DNA from: an uncultured Sphingomonadaceae bacterium
GTDB taxonomy: Bacteria > Pseudomonadota > Alphaproteobacteria > Sphingomonadales > Sphingomonadaceae
Direction: 5' to 3'
DNA: 40,277 bases
NCBI GenBank assembly: GCA_947258815.1
Contig: CAMYJW010000002.1
Span: 1-40,277, forward strand
This document shows, piece after piece, positions 1-8,373 of the stretch. A model generated the notes under the pieces. The model ran no database searches and was not told where the DNA came from. It saw only the letters and a list, made by a program, of their open reading frames with translations. The position numbers and the translations under genes are program-made. Every line of letters begins with the position of its first letter. Position 1 is the first letter of the stretch.

Positions 1-26
1 CACGGGGCACGCGGCGCGCCGGGGCG

Positions 27-1256
27 GTGCCCGTTGCGCCGCCCGTTGCACCGCCATCGCCCGCGCGGATCGGCTTTCTGTTCAATCACGATCAGATTCA
101 CCAGATCGCGCACAGCCTGCCAATCGCGCTGGTACTGGCTGACAGTGCGGCATCGTGCGAAATCGTTGTCGCATCGACCAACGATCTGGTCCGCCGCGAA
201 ATCAAGCGGCTGGCCGGGGCCCGCCTTGGCCGGATCACGATGGTCGATCTCGACATGCGATCGCGCACTTCGCGAGCGCTCGAACGCATGTTCGGCGGCA
301 TGTTCCCGGCGCGCAAGCTGCTTATCTACAGAGATAACCTGGAATTCTTCCGTTCGCTTGACGTGCTTGTTGTCAGCGAGCGGACATCGCTGCTGCTCAA
401 GACGCGTTACGGGCTGGACCGGCCATTGATGATTCTGGCCGATCATGGTGCGGGTGACAGGGCAATCGGGTTTAACCGCCAGACCGCACTGTTCGATCAC
501 ATTCTGGCGGCAGGCCCGAAAATCAGGGATCGCCTGATCCGCGATGCGGGAGTTGCGCCCGACCGGCTGTCTGTAACCGGCTATCCCAAATTCGATGCCG
601 TGCCGGATTTCCCTGCAAGACTGCCCGTGCAGGCCAACGGCAGGCCGACTGTCCTCTATAATCCGCACCTGTCTCCGCATCTGTCATCGTGGTTCACGAT
701 GGGTAACGCGATTCTTGATTATTTCTTGTGGAGCGACCGATACAATCTGATCTTTGCGCCGCACATCATGCTTTTCCAGCGCACGGTTGCCATAACGATA
801 GACAAGCTGCGCATTGCGCGGCCCGGACCGATCCATGAGCGATTTATCGGTGCGCCAAACATCCATATCGACACCGGATCAGTCGCCTCCACCGATATGA
901 CATACGTTCGCTGCGCCGACATCTATCTGGGCGATGTGAGCAGCCAGTTCTATGAGTTTCTGGAGAAGCCAAGACCTGCCGTGTTTCTTAACGCCCACGG
1001 GCACGCATGGCAGGGCGACGCCAATTTTGCCCACTGGCAGGCGGGGCCGGTGGTCGATTGCATCAGCACGCTTGATGAAGCGCTTGATGAAGCGCGCGAA
1101 ACGCACGAAGCGGTCTATCGCCCGATGCAGCAGCGCTTGTTCGATTATACGTTCGATCGGACGGCCAGGCCCGCCGCGCAGCGCGCCGCCGATGCGATCC
1201 TGGCGTTTATTGCCGCTCCGATGCGGGCAGCGGATTCAGGCGATATTCCACGGTAA
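27..1256 (+). CDS. CDP-glycerol glycerophosphotransferase-like glycosyltransferase (possibly 5' partial)
   Basis: The product is about 409 residues and resembles the GT-B-fold glycosyl/glycerophosphotransferases related to TagF. Visible features are an N-terminal Rossmann-like start (ARIGFLFNHDQIHQIAH), a central GYPKFDAV segment, and a C-terminal donor-site-like stretch (DIYLGDVSSQFYEFL) typical of CDP-glycerol-transferase-type proteins. It is probably cytoplasmic and acts in surface polysaccharide or phosphoglycerol transfer; acceptor and donor are unknown. The first usable codon is GTG at 27. The frame stays open to the left edge, and the proline-rich first 12 residues look like linker, so the true start may lie outside the window. 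Its last 50 bases overlap the 3' end of the convergent gene. Confidence 0.6.
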   Translation: MPVAPPVAPPSPARIGFLFNHDQIHQIAHSLPIALVLADSAASCEIVVASTNDLVRREIKRLAGARLGRITMVDLDMRSRTSRALERMFGGMFPARKLLIYRDNLEFFRSLDVLVVSERTSLLLKTRYGLDRPLMILADHGAGDRAIGFNRQTALFDHILAAGPKIRDRLIRDAGVAPDRLSVTGYPKFDAVPDFPARLPVQANGRPTVLYNPHLSPHLSSWFTMGNAILDYFLWSDRYNLIFAPHIMLFQRTVAITIDKLRIARPGPIHERFIGAPNIHIDTGSVASTDMTYVRCADIYLGDVSSQFYEFLEKPRPAVFLNAHGHAWQGDANFAHWQAGPVVDCISTLDEALDEARETHEAVYRPMQQRLFDYTFDRTARPAAQRAADAILAFIAAPMRAADSGDIPR

Positions 1257-2277
1257 ATCCCATATGGTCCGAAAGCATGGTGCGATTGTGTTCCCGGCCA
1301 AACGGAACCTCGATGCGCGTTGCCGCGATCTGCGTGCTTGCGCCATCCGTCATCAGCTGACCGTCGCTTGCCCGATCGATGATCCATTGCGCTTCGCTTG
1401 ATCGGCCATGCTGGGTAGGCGTCAGGCTAAGACCAGCAAGCAGACCATCGCGCAGTGTGACGTGCGCATCACGCTCGCTCCAGCGGCGCAGGCCGGAAAA
1501 GAACGCGGTCTTTCGTCCCGCGCCAGTCCCCGTATTGAAATCGCCCGCAAGAATGAGCGGAGAGCGGCTTTCGTGATTGGCGGCAAGAAACGTGCGCAGA
1601 AATTCGGCCTGACGACGATATGCATAGAGCGAGCGCGTGCGCGAAACGCCGGTGGAACGGCGCGAATTGAAATGCGTGGTCACGATCTCAACCGGATCGC
1701 GCGATCCGGGCACGCGTATCGCCACCAGCAGAACGCCCTTGTTGGCAAGGCAATCATACCCCGCGCAGGCATATTGCGGGAAGGCAGCACGGCGAACGCG
1801 CACGATCGGATAGTCGGAAAGAACCTGCAGCCCGCTGCCAAGAAACTTGCCCTGCGTTTCGCCTTTCAGCCACTGTGCTCTCGATGCGAAAGCGCGATCG
1901 TCGGGCGAAGAGGAGGGCGGTTGCGGTGTCTGCGCGGTTGGCCCGTCCGCGATATGGGCATAGCCCGCCGCGCGCCCGATGGCTCTGGCATCCTCGGTAA
2001 ATGCTTCCTGCAAGGCGATCACGTGCGGGTGGCGGCCCTGGGCGCGCAACCCGGCCAGTCGCGCGCCGATTGCCGTCAGCGCGTCCGTTCGTCCGCGCGC
2101 GACCGGCCAGGGCAGACCTTTGACGTTGTATGTCATCACCGTCAGCACGTTCGGCGCGGCTTCCCCGCGGTTTGTCGCGGCAGACGGAATCGCGCTTGCA
2201 GGCGTGTTGCGGGGTGTGGGAAGTGCCGCGCCAAGCAGCGCCATGGCCATGACAATCCAGAGATTTCGCTGGCGCAA
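1207..2277 (-). CDS. secreted endonuclease/exonuclease/phosphatase family protein
   Basis: The family motifs appear in order: MTYNVKGLPWP (metal/phosphate Asn), IALQEAF (metal Glu), TTHFNSRR, ILAGDFNTG (Asp/Asn pair) and LSDHMGF (catalytic Asp-His). The fold is shared by DNase I-like nucleases, sphingomyelinases and inositol phosphatases, so the substrate cannot be named. I chose the TTG at 2277 because AAGGGAG lies 6 bases upstream and this start gives a clean signal peptide (MRQRNLWIVMAMALLGAALP, then a likely cut after PASA). Longer (2337) and shorter (2250) starts are possible. The product is about 356 residues and probably periplasmic. It is divergent from the ECF sigma gene and convergent, with overlap, to the glycosyltransferase gene. 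Confidence 0.75.
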   Translation of the reverse strand: MRQRNLWIVMAMALLGAALPTPRNTPASAIPSAATNRGEAAPNVLTVMTYNVKGLPWPVARGRTDALTAIGARLAGLRAQGRHPHVIALQEAFTEDARAIGRAAGYAHIADGPTAQTPQPPSSSPDDRAFASRAQWLKGETQGKFLGSGLQVLSDYPIVRVRRAAFPQYACAGYDCLANKGVLLVAIRVPGSRDPVEIVTTHFNSRRSTGVSRTRSLYAYRRQAEFLRTFLAANHESRSPLILAGDFNTGTGAGRKTAFFSGLRRWSERDAHVTLRDGLLAGLSLTPTQHGRSSEAQWIIDRASDGQLMTDGASTQIAATRIEVPFGREHNRTMLSDHMGFTVEYRLNPLPASERQ

Positions 2278-2375
2278 GTGTTGCTCCCTTGCTCTTGTGT
2301 TCACAAAAGAGACGCCGCGCCCCGCCCGTTCTCGCAACAGGTTGGGCGAACTGACATGAGATTGTGTGGAAACGG
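2278..2375. promoter_or_regulatory. shared divergent promoter region of the EEP and ECF sigma genes
   Basis: About 100 bases separate the chosen starts of the two divergent genes, so both promoters must lie here or inside the genes. I see no convincing -35/-10 pair. A FecI-type sigma would be expected to have either a housekeeping or an autoregulated promoter here. The assignment rests on gene orientation only. Confidence 0.35.
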
Positions 2376-2957
2376 ATGACGCAAAGCGGCCTCAAACAGA
2401 TCTACGCGAACCTGCGGCCTGCGCTGATCCGCTATGTGCTGGCGCGCGGGCAATCGCCTGAAGATGCAGAGGATCTGATGCAGGATCTCTATCTCAAGCT
2501 CGATGCGCACGACGGGCGGCGGGTCGATGAACCGCGCGCCTATCTTTATCGGATGACGCACAATCTTCTGCTCGACCGGCGGCGTTCGGTCGCGCGCAGG
2601 GCGAAACGCGAGATGGACTGGTCAACCGGGGCCACCGGCGTCGTGTCCGAAATTGACGAGCGCCCGTCTGCCGAAGAGCAACTGATCGCCAGACAGCAGC
2701 TGGAAGCCATCACCATGGCGCTGCAAACGCTGCCTGATCGCACCCAGGATATATTCCGGCGTTTCCGCATCGAGGGGCAGACGCAAAAGGCGATCGCGGC
2801 GAATATAGGGCTAAGCAAAAGCGCGGTGGAGAAACATATCTATCGCGCCTATCGTGTGCTTGCCGAAGCACGGGCCACGTTTGATGCGGAATCCCCCGAT
2901 ACGACTTCGCCGACACCGGAGCGTCATATTGACATGAGTGATGGCGATGACAGCTGA
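2376..2957 (+). CDS. ECF-family RNA polymerase sigma factor (FecI-like)
   Basis: The protein is about 193 residues. Sigma region 2 is seen in the N-terminal third (IRYVLARGQSPEDAEDLMQD, then PRAYLYRMTHNLLLDRRR), followed by a short linker and region 4 with a helix-turn-helix (LPDRTQDIFRRFRIEG, then KAIAANIGLSKSAVEKHI). There is no extra C-terminal domain. The ATG at 2376 is preferred; a GTG at 2364 would add four residues. The next gene encodes a FecR anti-sigma and overlaps its end, and a TonB receptor with an N-terminal signalling domain follows. This is the standard cell-surface signalling order, in which receptor occupancy releases the sigma factor through FecR. Its target is probably the downstream receptor operon. 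Confidence 0.9.
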   Translation: MTQSGLKQIYANLRPALIRYVLARGQSPEDAEDLMQDLYLKLDAHDGRRVDEPRAYLYRMTHNLLLDRRRSVARRAKREMDWSTGATGVVSEIDERPSAEEQLIARQQLEAITMALQTLPDRTQDIFRRFRIEGQTQKAIAANIGLSKSAVEKHIYRAYRVLAEARATFDAESPDTTSPTPERHIDMSDGDDS

Positions 2958-3921
2958 CCGTGAACAAGACCTGCTGGGTCAGGCCATTCGCTGGCATGTG
3001 CGCATTGCCGATGGCGCCGAGGCAGACTGGGAAGCCTTCACCGCGTGGCTGGAGGCTGACCCGGATCATGCGCGCGTCTATGATCAGCTGGAAGCAGGCG
3101 ATGCCCTGTTGGGCGACCGGACCGTGCCGCCCGTGACGCCCGCGCCGCCCGTGACGCCCGTGCAGGCGGGCAACGATAATCCGCCTGCAAGACCGCCCCG
3201 TTGGTGGATTCAGCGTGTCGCAATCGCAGCGGTACTTGTTATTGCCGGTTTTCTGGGGCTTAGCGTGCTCCAGCGCGGTAATGCCTATCAGGTTGCGACC
3301 GCGCCGGGGCAGACGCATGTCGTCATGCTGGAATCGGGCGACAGGATCGAGCTGAACGGTTCGACAACGCTGACGCTCGATCACAATCTCCCCCGGTTCG
3401 CGATTGTCGAGCATGGCGAGGCGACATTTACCGTGCAGCATCGGCCGGATGCACCGTTCATCGTTCTGGCCGGAGATGAGCGGATTGAGGATATCGGCAC
3501 GGTTTTCAATGTCGTGCGCAGCGATGCGGGGGTGCGGGTTGCAGTGGCGGAAGGGTCCGTCATCTACAATCCCGGTGCCGAGGCGGTTAAACTCGTTGCG
3601 GGCGAGGCCCTCAATGATCCGGGCGGCGCGCAGGACATTGCGGTCAGTCAGGTGGAACCGGCGATGGTCGGGTCATGGCGGGTGGGAAGGCTCAGCTATC
3701 GTGATGCGCCGTTATCTCGCGTCGCCGCCGATCTTGCGCGCGCAACCGGAGAGCGGGTTTCGCTCGATCCGGCGATCGGCGATCGGGCGTTTACCGGCAC
3801 GATCGCGATTGATGCCGATCGCTCCCGGCTGTTTGCGGATCTGTCGGCGCTGACGAATCTTCGCGCCTCGCGCAGCGAAAACGGCTGGATACTGACTGAT
3901 CCCAATCGTGAGACACGGTGA
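2941..3921 (+). CDS. FecR-family anti-sigma / transmembrane signal transducer
   Basis: The protein is about 326 residues. It has an N-terminal cytoplasmic DUF4880-like segment (IRWHVRIADG, FTAWLEADPDHARVYDQ), a linker with a tandem PPVTP repeat, one membrane helix near residues 92-110, and a periplasmic FecR domain (ESGDRIELNGSTTLTL, GTVFNVV, VAVAEGSVIYN). It ends in a DUF4974/STN-like domain (YRDAPLSRVAADLARATGERV). FecR proteins hold the ECF sigma at the membrane and relay a signal from the receptor's N-terminal domain. The possible starts GTG 2938, ATG 2941 and ATG 2947 all overlap the sigma gene's end, implying translational coupling. The 3' end overlaps the receptor gene by 14 bases. Confidence 0.9.
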   Translation: MAMTADREQDLLGQAIRWHVRIADGAEADWEAFTAWLEADPDHARVYDQLEAGDALLGDRTVPPVTPAPPVTPVQAGNDNPPARPPRWWIQRVAIAAVLVIAGFLGLSVLQRGNAYQVATAPGQTHVVMLESGDRIELNGSTTLTLDHNLPRFAIVEHGEATFTVQHRPDAPFIVLAGDERIEDIGTVFNVVRSDAGVRVAVAEGSVIYNPGAEAVKLVAGEALNDPGGAQDIAVSQVEPAMVGSWRVGRLSYRDAPLSRVAADLARATGERVSLDPAIGDRAFTGTIAIDADRSRLFADLSALTNLRASRSENGWILTDPNRETR

Positions 3922-6274
3922 TCCTCTGGTCGCGATGGCCGCGGTTGCATGTGCTGTTCCATCGCTCGCACAGGCGCAAACGCGCGCATACGATGTTCCC
4001 GCCGGCAGACTGGATGAGGCAATCGTCAGCTTCGGAGCGCAATCGGGCCTGAATATCGGGATCGCGGATGCGCGGATCGCCCGGCGACAAACGAAAGGCC
4101 TGCAAGGCCGCTATGCGTTGCGTGAAGCGCTGCGAAAGCTGCTTCGCGGCACCGGCGCAACATTCACATTCATCAATGCCCGAACGGTGCGCATCGTTGC
4201 CGCGCCGATGAAGCCGCGTGCCGCGCGCCGTTTGCGAAGGCCTGCCGATCCGCCGGTTGCGCCGCCGCCCACCCCGGTTGAAATCATCGTCACGGCCAGC
4301 AAGCAGAATATCCTGCTCGATCGCTATGCCGGATCGGTCGATGTCGTGAATTTCGATCCCGATCGCAACGCGCGCGATTCCTCTCGCGGGACGGCGGCAA
4401 TTGTGGCGCGCTTGCCGCTGCTTTCATCGACCAGTCTGGGGCCGGGGCGCGAAAAACTGTTTATTCGCGGCGTTGCCGACAGCAGCTTCAACGGACCGAC
4501 GCAGGCGACGGTCGGCCAGTATCTGGGTGATGCGCGGCTGACATATAACGCGCCCGATCCCGATCTGAATCTCTATGATCTTGAACGGGTTGAGGTTCTA
4601 GCCGGGCCCCAGGGCACGCTTTACGGCACCGGGGCGCTGGGCGGGATCATTCGGCTGGTTCCCAATGCGCCCGATCCGGGTGCGGTTGCCGGATCGGTAT
4701 CGGCGGGGATCGGAATAACGCGTAAAGGCGGCACCAGCACAGACGCTGCGGCGATGCTGAACCTGCCGCTTGCAAGGGATCGCCTTTCGATCCGCGCGGT
4801 GGGTTATGGCGTTTTCGATGCGGGCTACATCGATGATCCGGCACGCGCGCTTGCCAATGTAAACCGAACGGAAATGAAGGGCGCAAGGTTTGCCGTTCGC
4901 TATCAGCCGGGCAATGACTGGGTGATCGATGCGGGCGGCGTGTTTCAGGATATCGCCAATCGCGACGGACAATATACGCTGCGCGACGCACCTGCGCTGA
5001 CGCGTGCTACCGCGCTGGCTCAGCCGTATGACAACAATTACCGGCTCGCCCAGCTGCGCGTCGGCAAGACCTGGCGCGATCTGGAACTTGTTTCATCGAC
5101 TGCGTTTGCGAAACACAATTTCGATGCCGAATACGATGCCACTGCACCCACACCGGGCAGTGCGCCGGTGCTTTTCGAGGACGGCAACGATATCCGGCTG
5201 CTCTCTCACGAAACCCGAATTTCAGGAAAGCGCGCTGGCGGAGAGGACTGGATCGCGGGCATCGCTTTCGTGCGTAACAAGGAACATCGCCAGCGGCTGC
5301 TGGGCGATTCTTCGGACCCCGATACGATTGCGGATCTGCGCGCCACCGTCACCGAGGCGGCTCTGTTCGGCCAGTATGCGATCGCCATGGCCCCGCGCCT
5401 TACCGCAACGATTGGCGGGCGGCTGACATACACCAGGTTTACCGGCAAAGTGCGTGACGCGGTGACGCTGGACGAGTTTGAGCCGCGCCGCAATTCGGTA
5501 AGCGCAATACCCTCGCTGTCGCTGGCGTGGAAGCCGCGCGAAAAAGCCATGGTGTTCCTGCGCTATCAGAAAGGCCGCCGCGCGGGAGGGCTTAGCGTGG
5601 GGTCGCAGGCAGCACAGCGATCCGCGCAGCGTTTTGACAGCGATACGATGCACATGATCGAAAGCGGCTTTCGCCTTGGCACGCCCGGTCAGGATCGTTT
5701 CGCCGCCAGCGCCACGCTCACCTATTCGCACTGGTCGGATATTCAGGCAGACCTGATCGATGAGGCGGGCTTGCCGTTCACGATCAATATCGGCAGCGGA
5801 CGGATCGTCGGACTGGATACGAACATCACATGGATGCCCGCTGATGCGGTCTGGCTGGAACTGTCCGCCTTTCTTAATCGCACGTCGCTGAACAAGCCTG
5901 CCCCTGCATTCCTGGCTGCGGAAGACCGGGAACTGCCGAATGTTGCAGAGGAAGGCGGGCGCTTCGCGATCACATACCGGGCCGAACTGGCCGGTTCCGC
6001 CGCGCTGATGCTGGATGGCAGCGTGCGTTACGTCGGATCGTCGCAGCTGGGTATCGGGCCGCCTCTGGATGTTTCGCAGGGCGATTATTTCGAGGTGACA
6101 ACGGGTGCCCGATTTGATCTTGGCGCGGTGGGCATCTCGGTCGATGTCAGCAATCTGGGCGATGTGCGCGGCAATCGTTTTGCATTCGGCAACCCGTTTG
6201 GTCTGGCGGCGCGCGATCAGATCACGCCGCTGCGGCCCAGAAGCATCAGAATCGGACTGGATACACGCTTTTGA
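3908..6274 (+). CDS. TonB-dependent outer-membrane receptor with N-terminal STN signalling domain
   Basis: The product is 788 residues. It has a signal peptide (cut near AQAQ, residues 21-24) and an STN domain at about 27-97 (AYDVPAGRLDEAIVSFGAQ). A TonB-box-like VEIIVTAS lies at 124-131, then a plug domain (about 137-250, with YDLERVEVLAGPQGTLYG) and a 22-strand-type barrel ending in the usual terminal Phe (IGLDTRF). The STN domain marks it as a transducer that signals through the FecR and sigma genes just upstream. It starts with GTG at 3908 inside fecR, so the three genes form one coupled operon. Substrates of this class are usually siderophores, haem or other large ligands; nothing here identifies the ligand. 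Confidence 0.9.
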   Translation: MRHGDPLVAMAAVACAVPSLAQAQTRAYDVPAGRLDEAIVSFGAQSGLNIGIADARIARRQTKGLQGRYALREALRKLLRGTGATFTFINARTVRIVAAPMKPRAARRLRRPADPPVAPPPTPVEIIVTASKQNILLDRYAGSVDVVNFDPDRNARDSSRGTAAIVARLPLLSSTSLGPGREKLFIRGVADSSFNGPTQATVGQYLGDARLTYNAPDPDLNLYDLERVEVLAGPQGTLYGTGALGGIIRLVPNAPDPGAVAGSVSAGIGITRKGGTSTDAAAMLNLPLARDRLSIRAVGYGVFDAGYIDDPARALANVNRTEMKGARFAVRYQPGNDWVIDAGGVFQDIANRDGQYTLRDAPALTRATALAQPYDNNYRLAQLRVGKTWRDLELVSSTAFAKHNFDAEYDATAPTPGSAPVLFEDGNDIRLLSHETRISGKRAGGEDWIAGIAFVRNKEHRQRLLGDSSDPDTIADLRATVTEAALFGQYAIAMAPRLTATIGGRLTYTRFTGKVRDAVTLDEFEPRRNSVSAIPSLSLAWKPREKAMVFLRYQKGRRAGGLSVGSQAAQRSAQRFDSDTMHMIESGFRLGTPGQDRFAASATLTYSHWSDIQADLIDEAGLPFTINIGSGRIVGLDTNITWMPADAVWLELSAFLNRTSLNKPAPAFLAAEDRELPNVAEEGGRFAITYRAELAGSAALMLDGSVRYVGSSQLGIGPPLDVSQGDYFEVTTGARFDLGAVGISVDVSNLGDVRGNRFAFGNPFGLAARDQITPLRPRSIRIGLDTRF

Positions 6275-6423
6275 ACCCGTTTCCGGGCCGCGCACCGCGC
6301 GACTGTTTCTCGTCTGGCCCCTGCGGGGTTCGGTCCAAATCCACCCTCGCGGCGTTGCCTGCACTTGAAAATAAGGGATATTTCCTTCGCACAGGCGCCT
6401 TGCGAGGCCGAATTTGGGCCAAA

Positions 6424-6456
6424 CCGTGACAACAGGGAATTTGCCCACGCCGCCTA
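6424..6456. repeat. diverged copy of a palindromic intergenic element
   Basis: This stretch closely resembles the element at 21558-21594. The shared core is CGTGAC-ACAGG-AAT-TG-CCACGC-GCCTA, with roughly 27 of 33 positions matching by eye. The arms here no longer pair perfectly, so it looks like a decayed copy. It lies between the TonB receptor and the cytochrome b gene, in a 263-base gap that otherwise shows no gene. Confidence 0.45.
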
Positions 6457-6537
6457 AGGAAAGGCTGGACGATCACGCGAATTAAAAGGAAACTCCGCTG
6501 AACGGTAACGTCTGGCCGCGATGATCCGAAAGAAGCA

Positions 6538-7386
6538 ATGATGACCGAGCATTCTGAGCCGACACAGCCAGCGCAGGGCCAGCTGGTTCGCCGTCACCGC
6601 CTTTCCACACGGATTTGGCATTGGGTGAACGCGGTGACGCTGCTTGTTATGCTGATGAGCGGGCTGATGATCTTCAACGCGCACCCGCGGCTTTACTGGG
6701 GCGAATATGGCGCGAATGCAGACGCGGCGTGGCTGGAGATCGGCGCGACGCAATCCGGCGAAGGCATGCTCAGGATTGGCGGCGGCGCGATCAGAACCAC
6801 GGGCGTGCTGGGCGTGTGGACTGATGGCGAAGGCAAGGAAAAACGCCGCGCGTTTCCTTCATGGTCCACCATTCCATCGCATTACAGCCTTGCCGATGCG
6901 CGTGTGTGGCATCTTGCGTTCGCATGGGTGCTGGCGCTGGGTCTGCTGGCATATCTGGTGCGTTCTTTGCTGAACGGGCATATACGGCGCGATCTACATA
7001 TCACGGCGCGGGAATGGCGGCCTTCGCACATCTGGCACGATATCAGGGACCATGCGCGGCTGCGTTTTCCTAGCGGGGCGGCGGCGCTGCACTATAACGT
7101 GCTGCAAAAGCTGTCTTATATCGGTGTGCTGTTCGTGCTGTTGCCGCTGATCATCCTTACCGGGCTGGGCATGTCACCGGGCACCGATGCGTGGGCGCCA
7201 TGGGTGACACAAGGTTTCGGCGGTCGGCAATCGGCGCGTTCGATCCATTTTATCGCTGCGTTTCTGCTGGTTGGCTTCTTTCTGGTCCATATCGTGATGG
7301 TGATTCTGGCCGGGCCGATCAACGAAGTGCGTTCGATGATTACCGGGAACTATCGGCTCCCGAAGGAAAAGGACGATGCGAAATGA
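6538..7386 (+). CDS. membrane cytochrome b (b561 / hydrogenase b-type) partner of a molybdoenzyme
   Basis: The protein is about 282 residues with four or five hydrophobic helices: residues 30-47 (VTLLVMLMSGLMIF), one near 122-142, one near 195-215 (VLFVLLPLIILTGLGM) and one near 235-260 (HFIAAFLLVGFFLVHIVMVILA). Likely haem-ligand histidines are H20/H28 in RRHRLSTRIWHWVN, plus histidines in the later helices. It presumably passes electrons from the quinone pool to the exported oxidoreductase encoded next, whose ATG overlaps this gene's TGA (ATGA at 7383-7386). The insert between helices 1 and 2 (about residues 50-118) is probably periplasmic. Confidence 0.85.
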   Translation: MMTEHSEPTQPAQGQLVRRHRLSTRIWHWVNAVTLLVMLMSGLMIFNAHPRLYWGEYGANADAAWLEIGATQSGEGMLRIGGGAIRTTGVLGVWTDGEGKEKRRAFPSWSTIPSHYSLADARVWHLAFAWVLALGLLAYLVRSLLNGHIRRDLHITAREWRPSHIWHDIRDHARLRFPSGAAALHYNVLQKLSYIGVLFVLLPLIILTGLGMSPGTDAWAPWVTQGFGGRQSARSIHFIAAFLLVGFFLVHIVMVILAGPINEVRSMITGNYRLPKEKDDAK

Positions 7387-8153
7387 GCGGCTCGGCAAAG
7401 ATACTGACCCGGCGAGGCCTGCTGCGCGCGGGCGCATTGGGCGCGGGCGGTCTGGTGCTTTCGGGCTGCGACAGACTGAACGATAACAGCGGCTTCAGAT
7501 CGCTGCTGGAAAGCGCGGAGGGGCTGCATCTTCGTTCGCAGCGTCTGTTCGGGCGCGATGCGCTGGCGCGCGAGTTTTCGCCTGCCGATCTGTCACCCGA
7601 ATTTCGCGCCAATGGCAACCGCGAAGTGAAGGACGCCGCTTATCGCCAGCAGCTTGCCAGCGGATTTGCAGGCTGGACGCTCAAGGTTGACGGACTGGTT
7701 GAAAAGCCGCTGGCACTGCCGCTGTCCGCGCTTCAGGCAATGCCACAGCGCGCGCAGATCACCCGGCATGATTGTGTTGAAGGGTGGAGCGCGATCGGCA
7801 AGTGGCAGGGGCCGCAATTATCGCATGTTCTCGATGTTGCGGGTCTGAAACCGCAGGCGCGTTTCATCGTGTTTCACTGCGCCGACCGTTTCGGATCGAC
7901 GCCCTATTACGAATCGATCGACATGATCGATGCGCTTCACCCGCAGACGATTCTGGCCTGGCGGATGAACGACAAGGTTCTGCCCGAAAAGTTTGGCGCG
8001 CCCCTGCGGCTGAGAGTGGAACGCCAGCTTGGCTACAAACACGCCAAATATGTCATGCGGATAGAAGCCCGCGAAAGTCTGGACGGTCTGTACGGCGGCA
8101 AAGGTGGATACTGGGAGGATTCGTCCGGTTATGCCTGGTATGCGGGCATCTGA
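7383..8153 (+). CDS. Tat-exported molybdopterin-dependent oxidoreductase (sulfite oxidase / MsrP-like), probable lipoprotein
   Basis: The product is 256 residues. It begins with a twin-arginine signal (TRRGLLRAGALGAGG) ending in a lipobox-like LSGC with Cys29, so it may be a lipid-anchored Tat substrate. The oxidoreductase molybdopterin-binding domain spans about 95-230. HDCVEGWSAIGKW supplies the expected Mo-ligand cysteine (Cys131), and KVDGLVEKPLALPL and the YKHAKYV segment are typical. Relatives include MsrP (methionine sulfoxide reductase) and sulfite dehydrogenases; the substrate here is unproven. The start is fixed by the ATGA overlap with the cytochrome b gene. Confidence 0.85.
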   Translation: MSGSAKILTRRGLLRAGALGAGGLVLSGCDRLNDNSGFRSLLESAEGLHLRSQRLFGRDALAREFSPADLSPEFRANGNREVKDAAYRQQLASGFAGWTLKVDGLVEKPLALPLSALQAMPQRAQITRHDCVEGWSAIGKWQGPQLSHVLDVAGLKPQARFIVFHCADRFGSTPYYESIDMIDALHPQTILAWRMNDKVLPEKFGAPLRLRVERQLGYKHAKYVMRIEARESLDGLYGGKGGYWEDSSGYAWYAGI

Positions 8154-8373
8154 TCAACCGGGGGCGCTTGCATCCGAGTTGTGCGCACGCGCGAAATTTC
8201 CGGCCATGATTTGGGCAGCGCGCTGCATAAGCCTTCCCCGCAACGCGAGGCGTAGAGGCGCTATAGAGAAAGCAGCCTATCGTGAACGCGGCAGGCCGGT
8301 TGGCGGATCTATTGAGAAAAATGCTGGTGTAGAGTAGGTGGCCTGCGCCGATGTCAGGAGGAAATGACCAACA

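Noticed and set aside
574..600. GTAACC at about 570 as another SigF promoter
   Set aside because: No CGAA follows at 16 bases, and it lies inside the glycosyltransferase coding sequence.
1408..2379. 323-codon plus-strand frame antisense to the EEP gene
   Set aside because: Very rich in Arg/Ala with no motif; the EEP frame shows all catalytic motifs.
5222..6448. 408-codon open frame on the minus strand inside the TonB receptor gene
   Set aside because: It is antisense to a well-supported receptor, has no recognisable motif or ribosome site and has the composition expected of a high-GC shadow frame.
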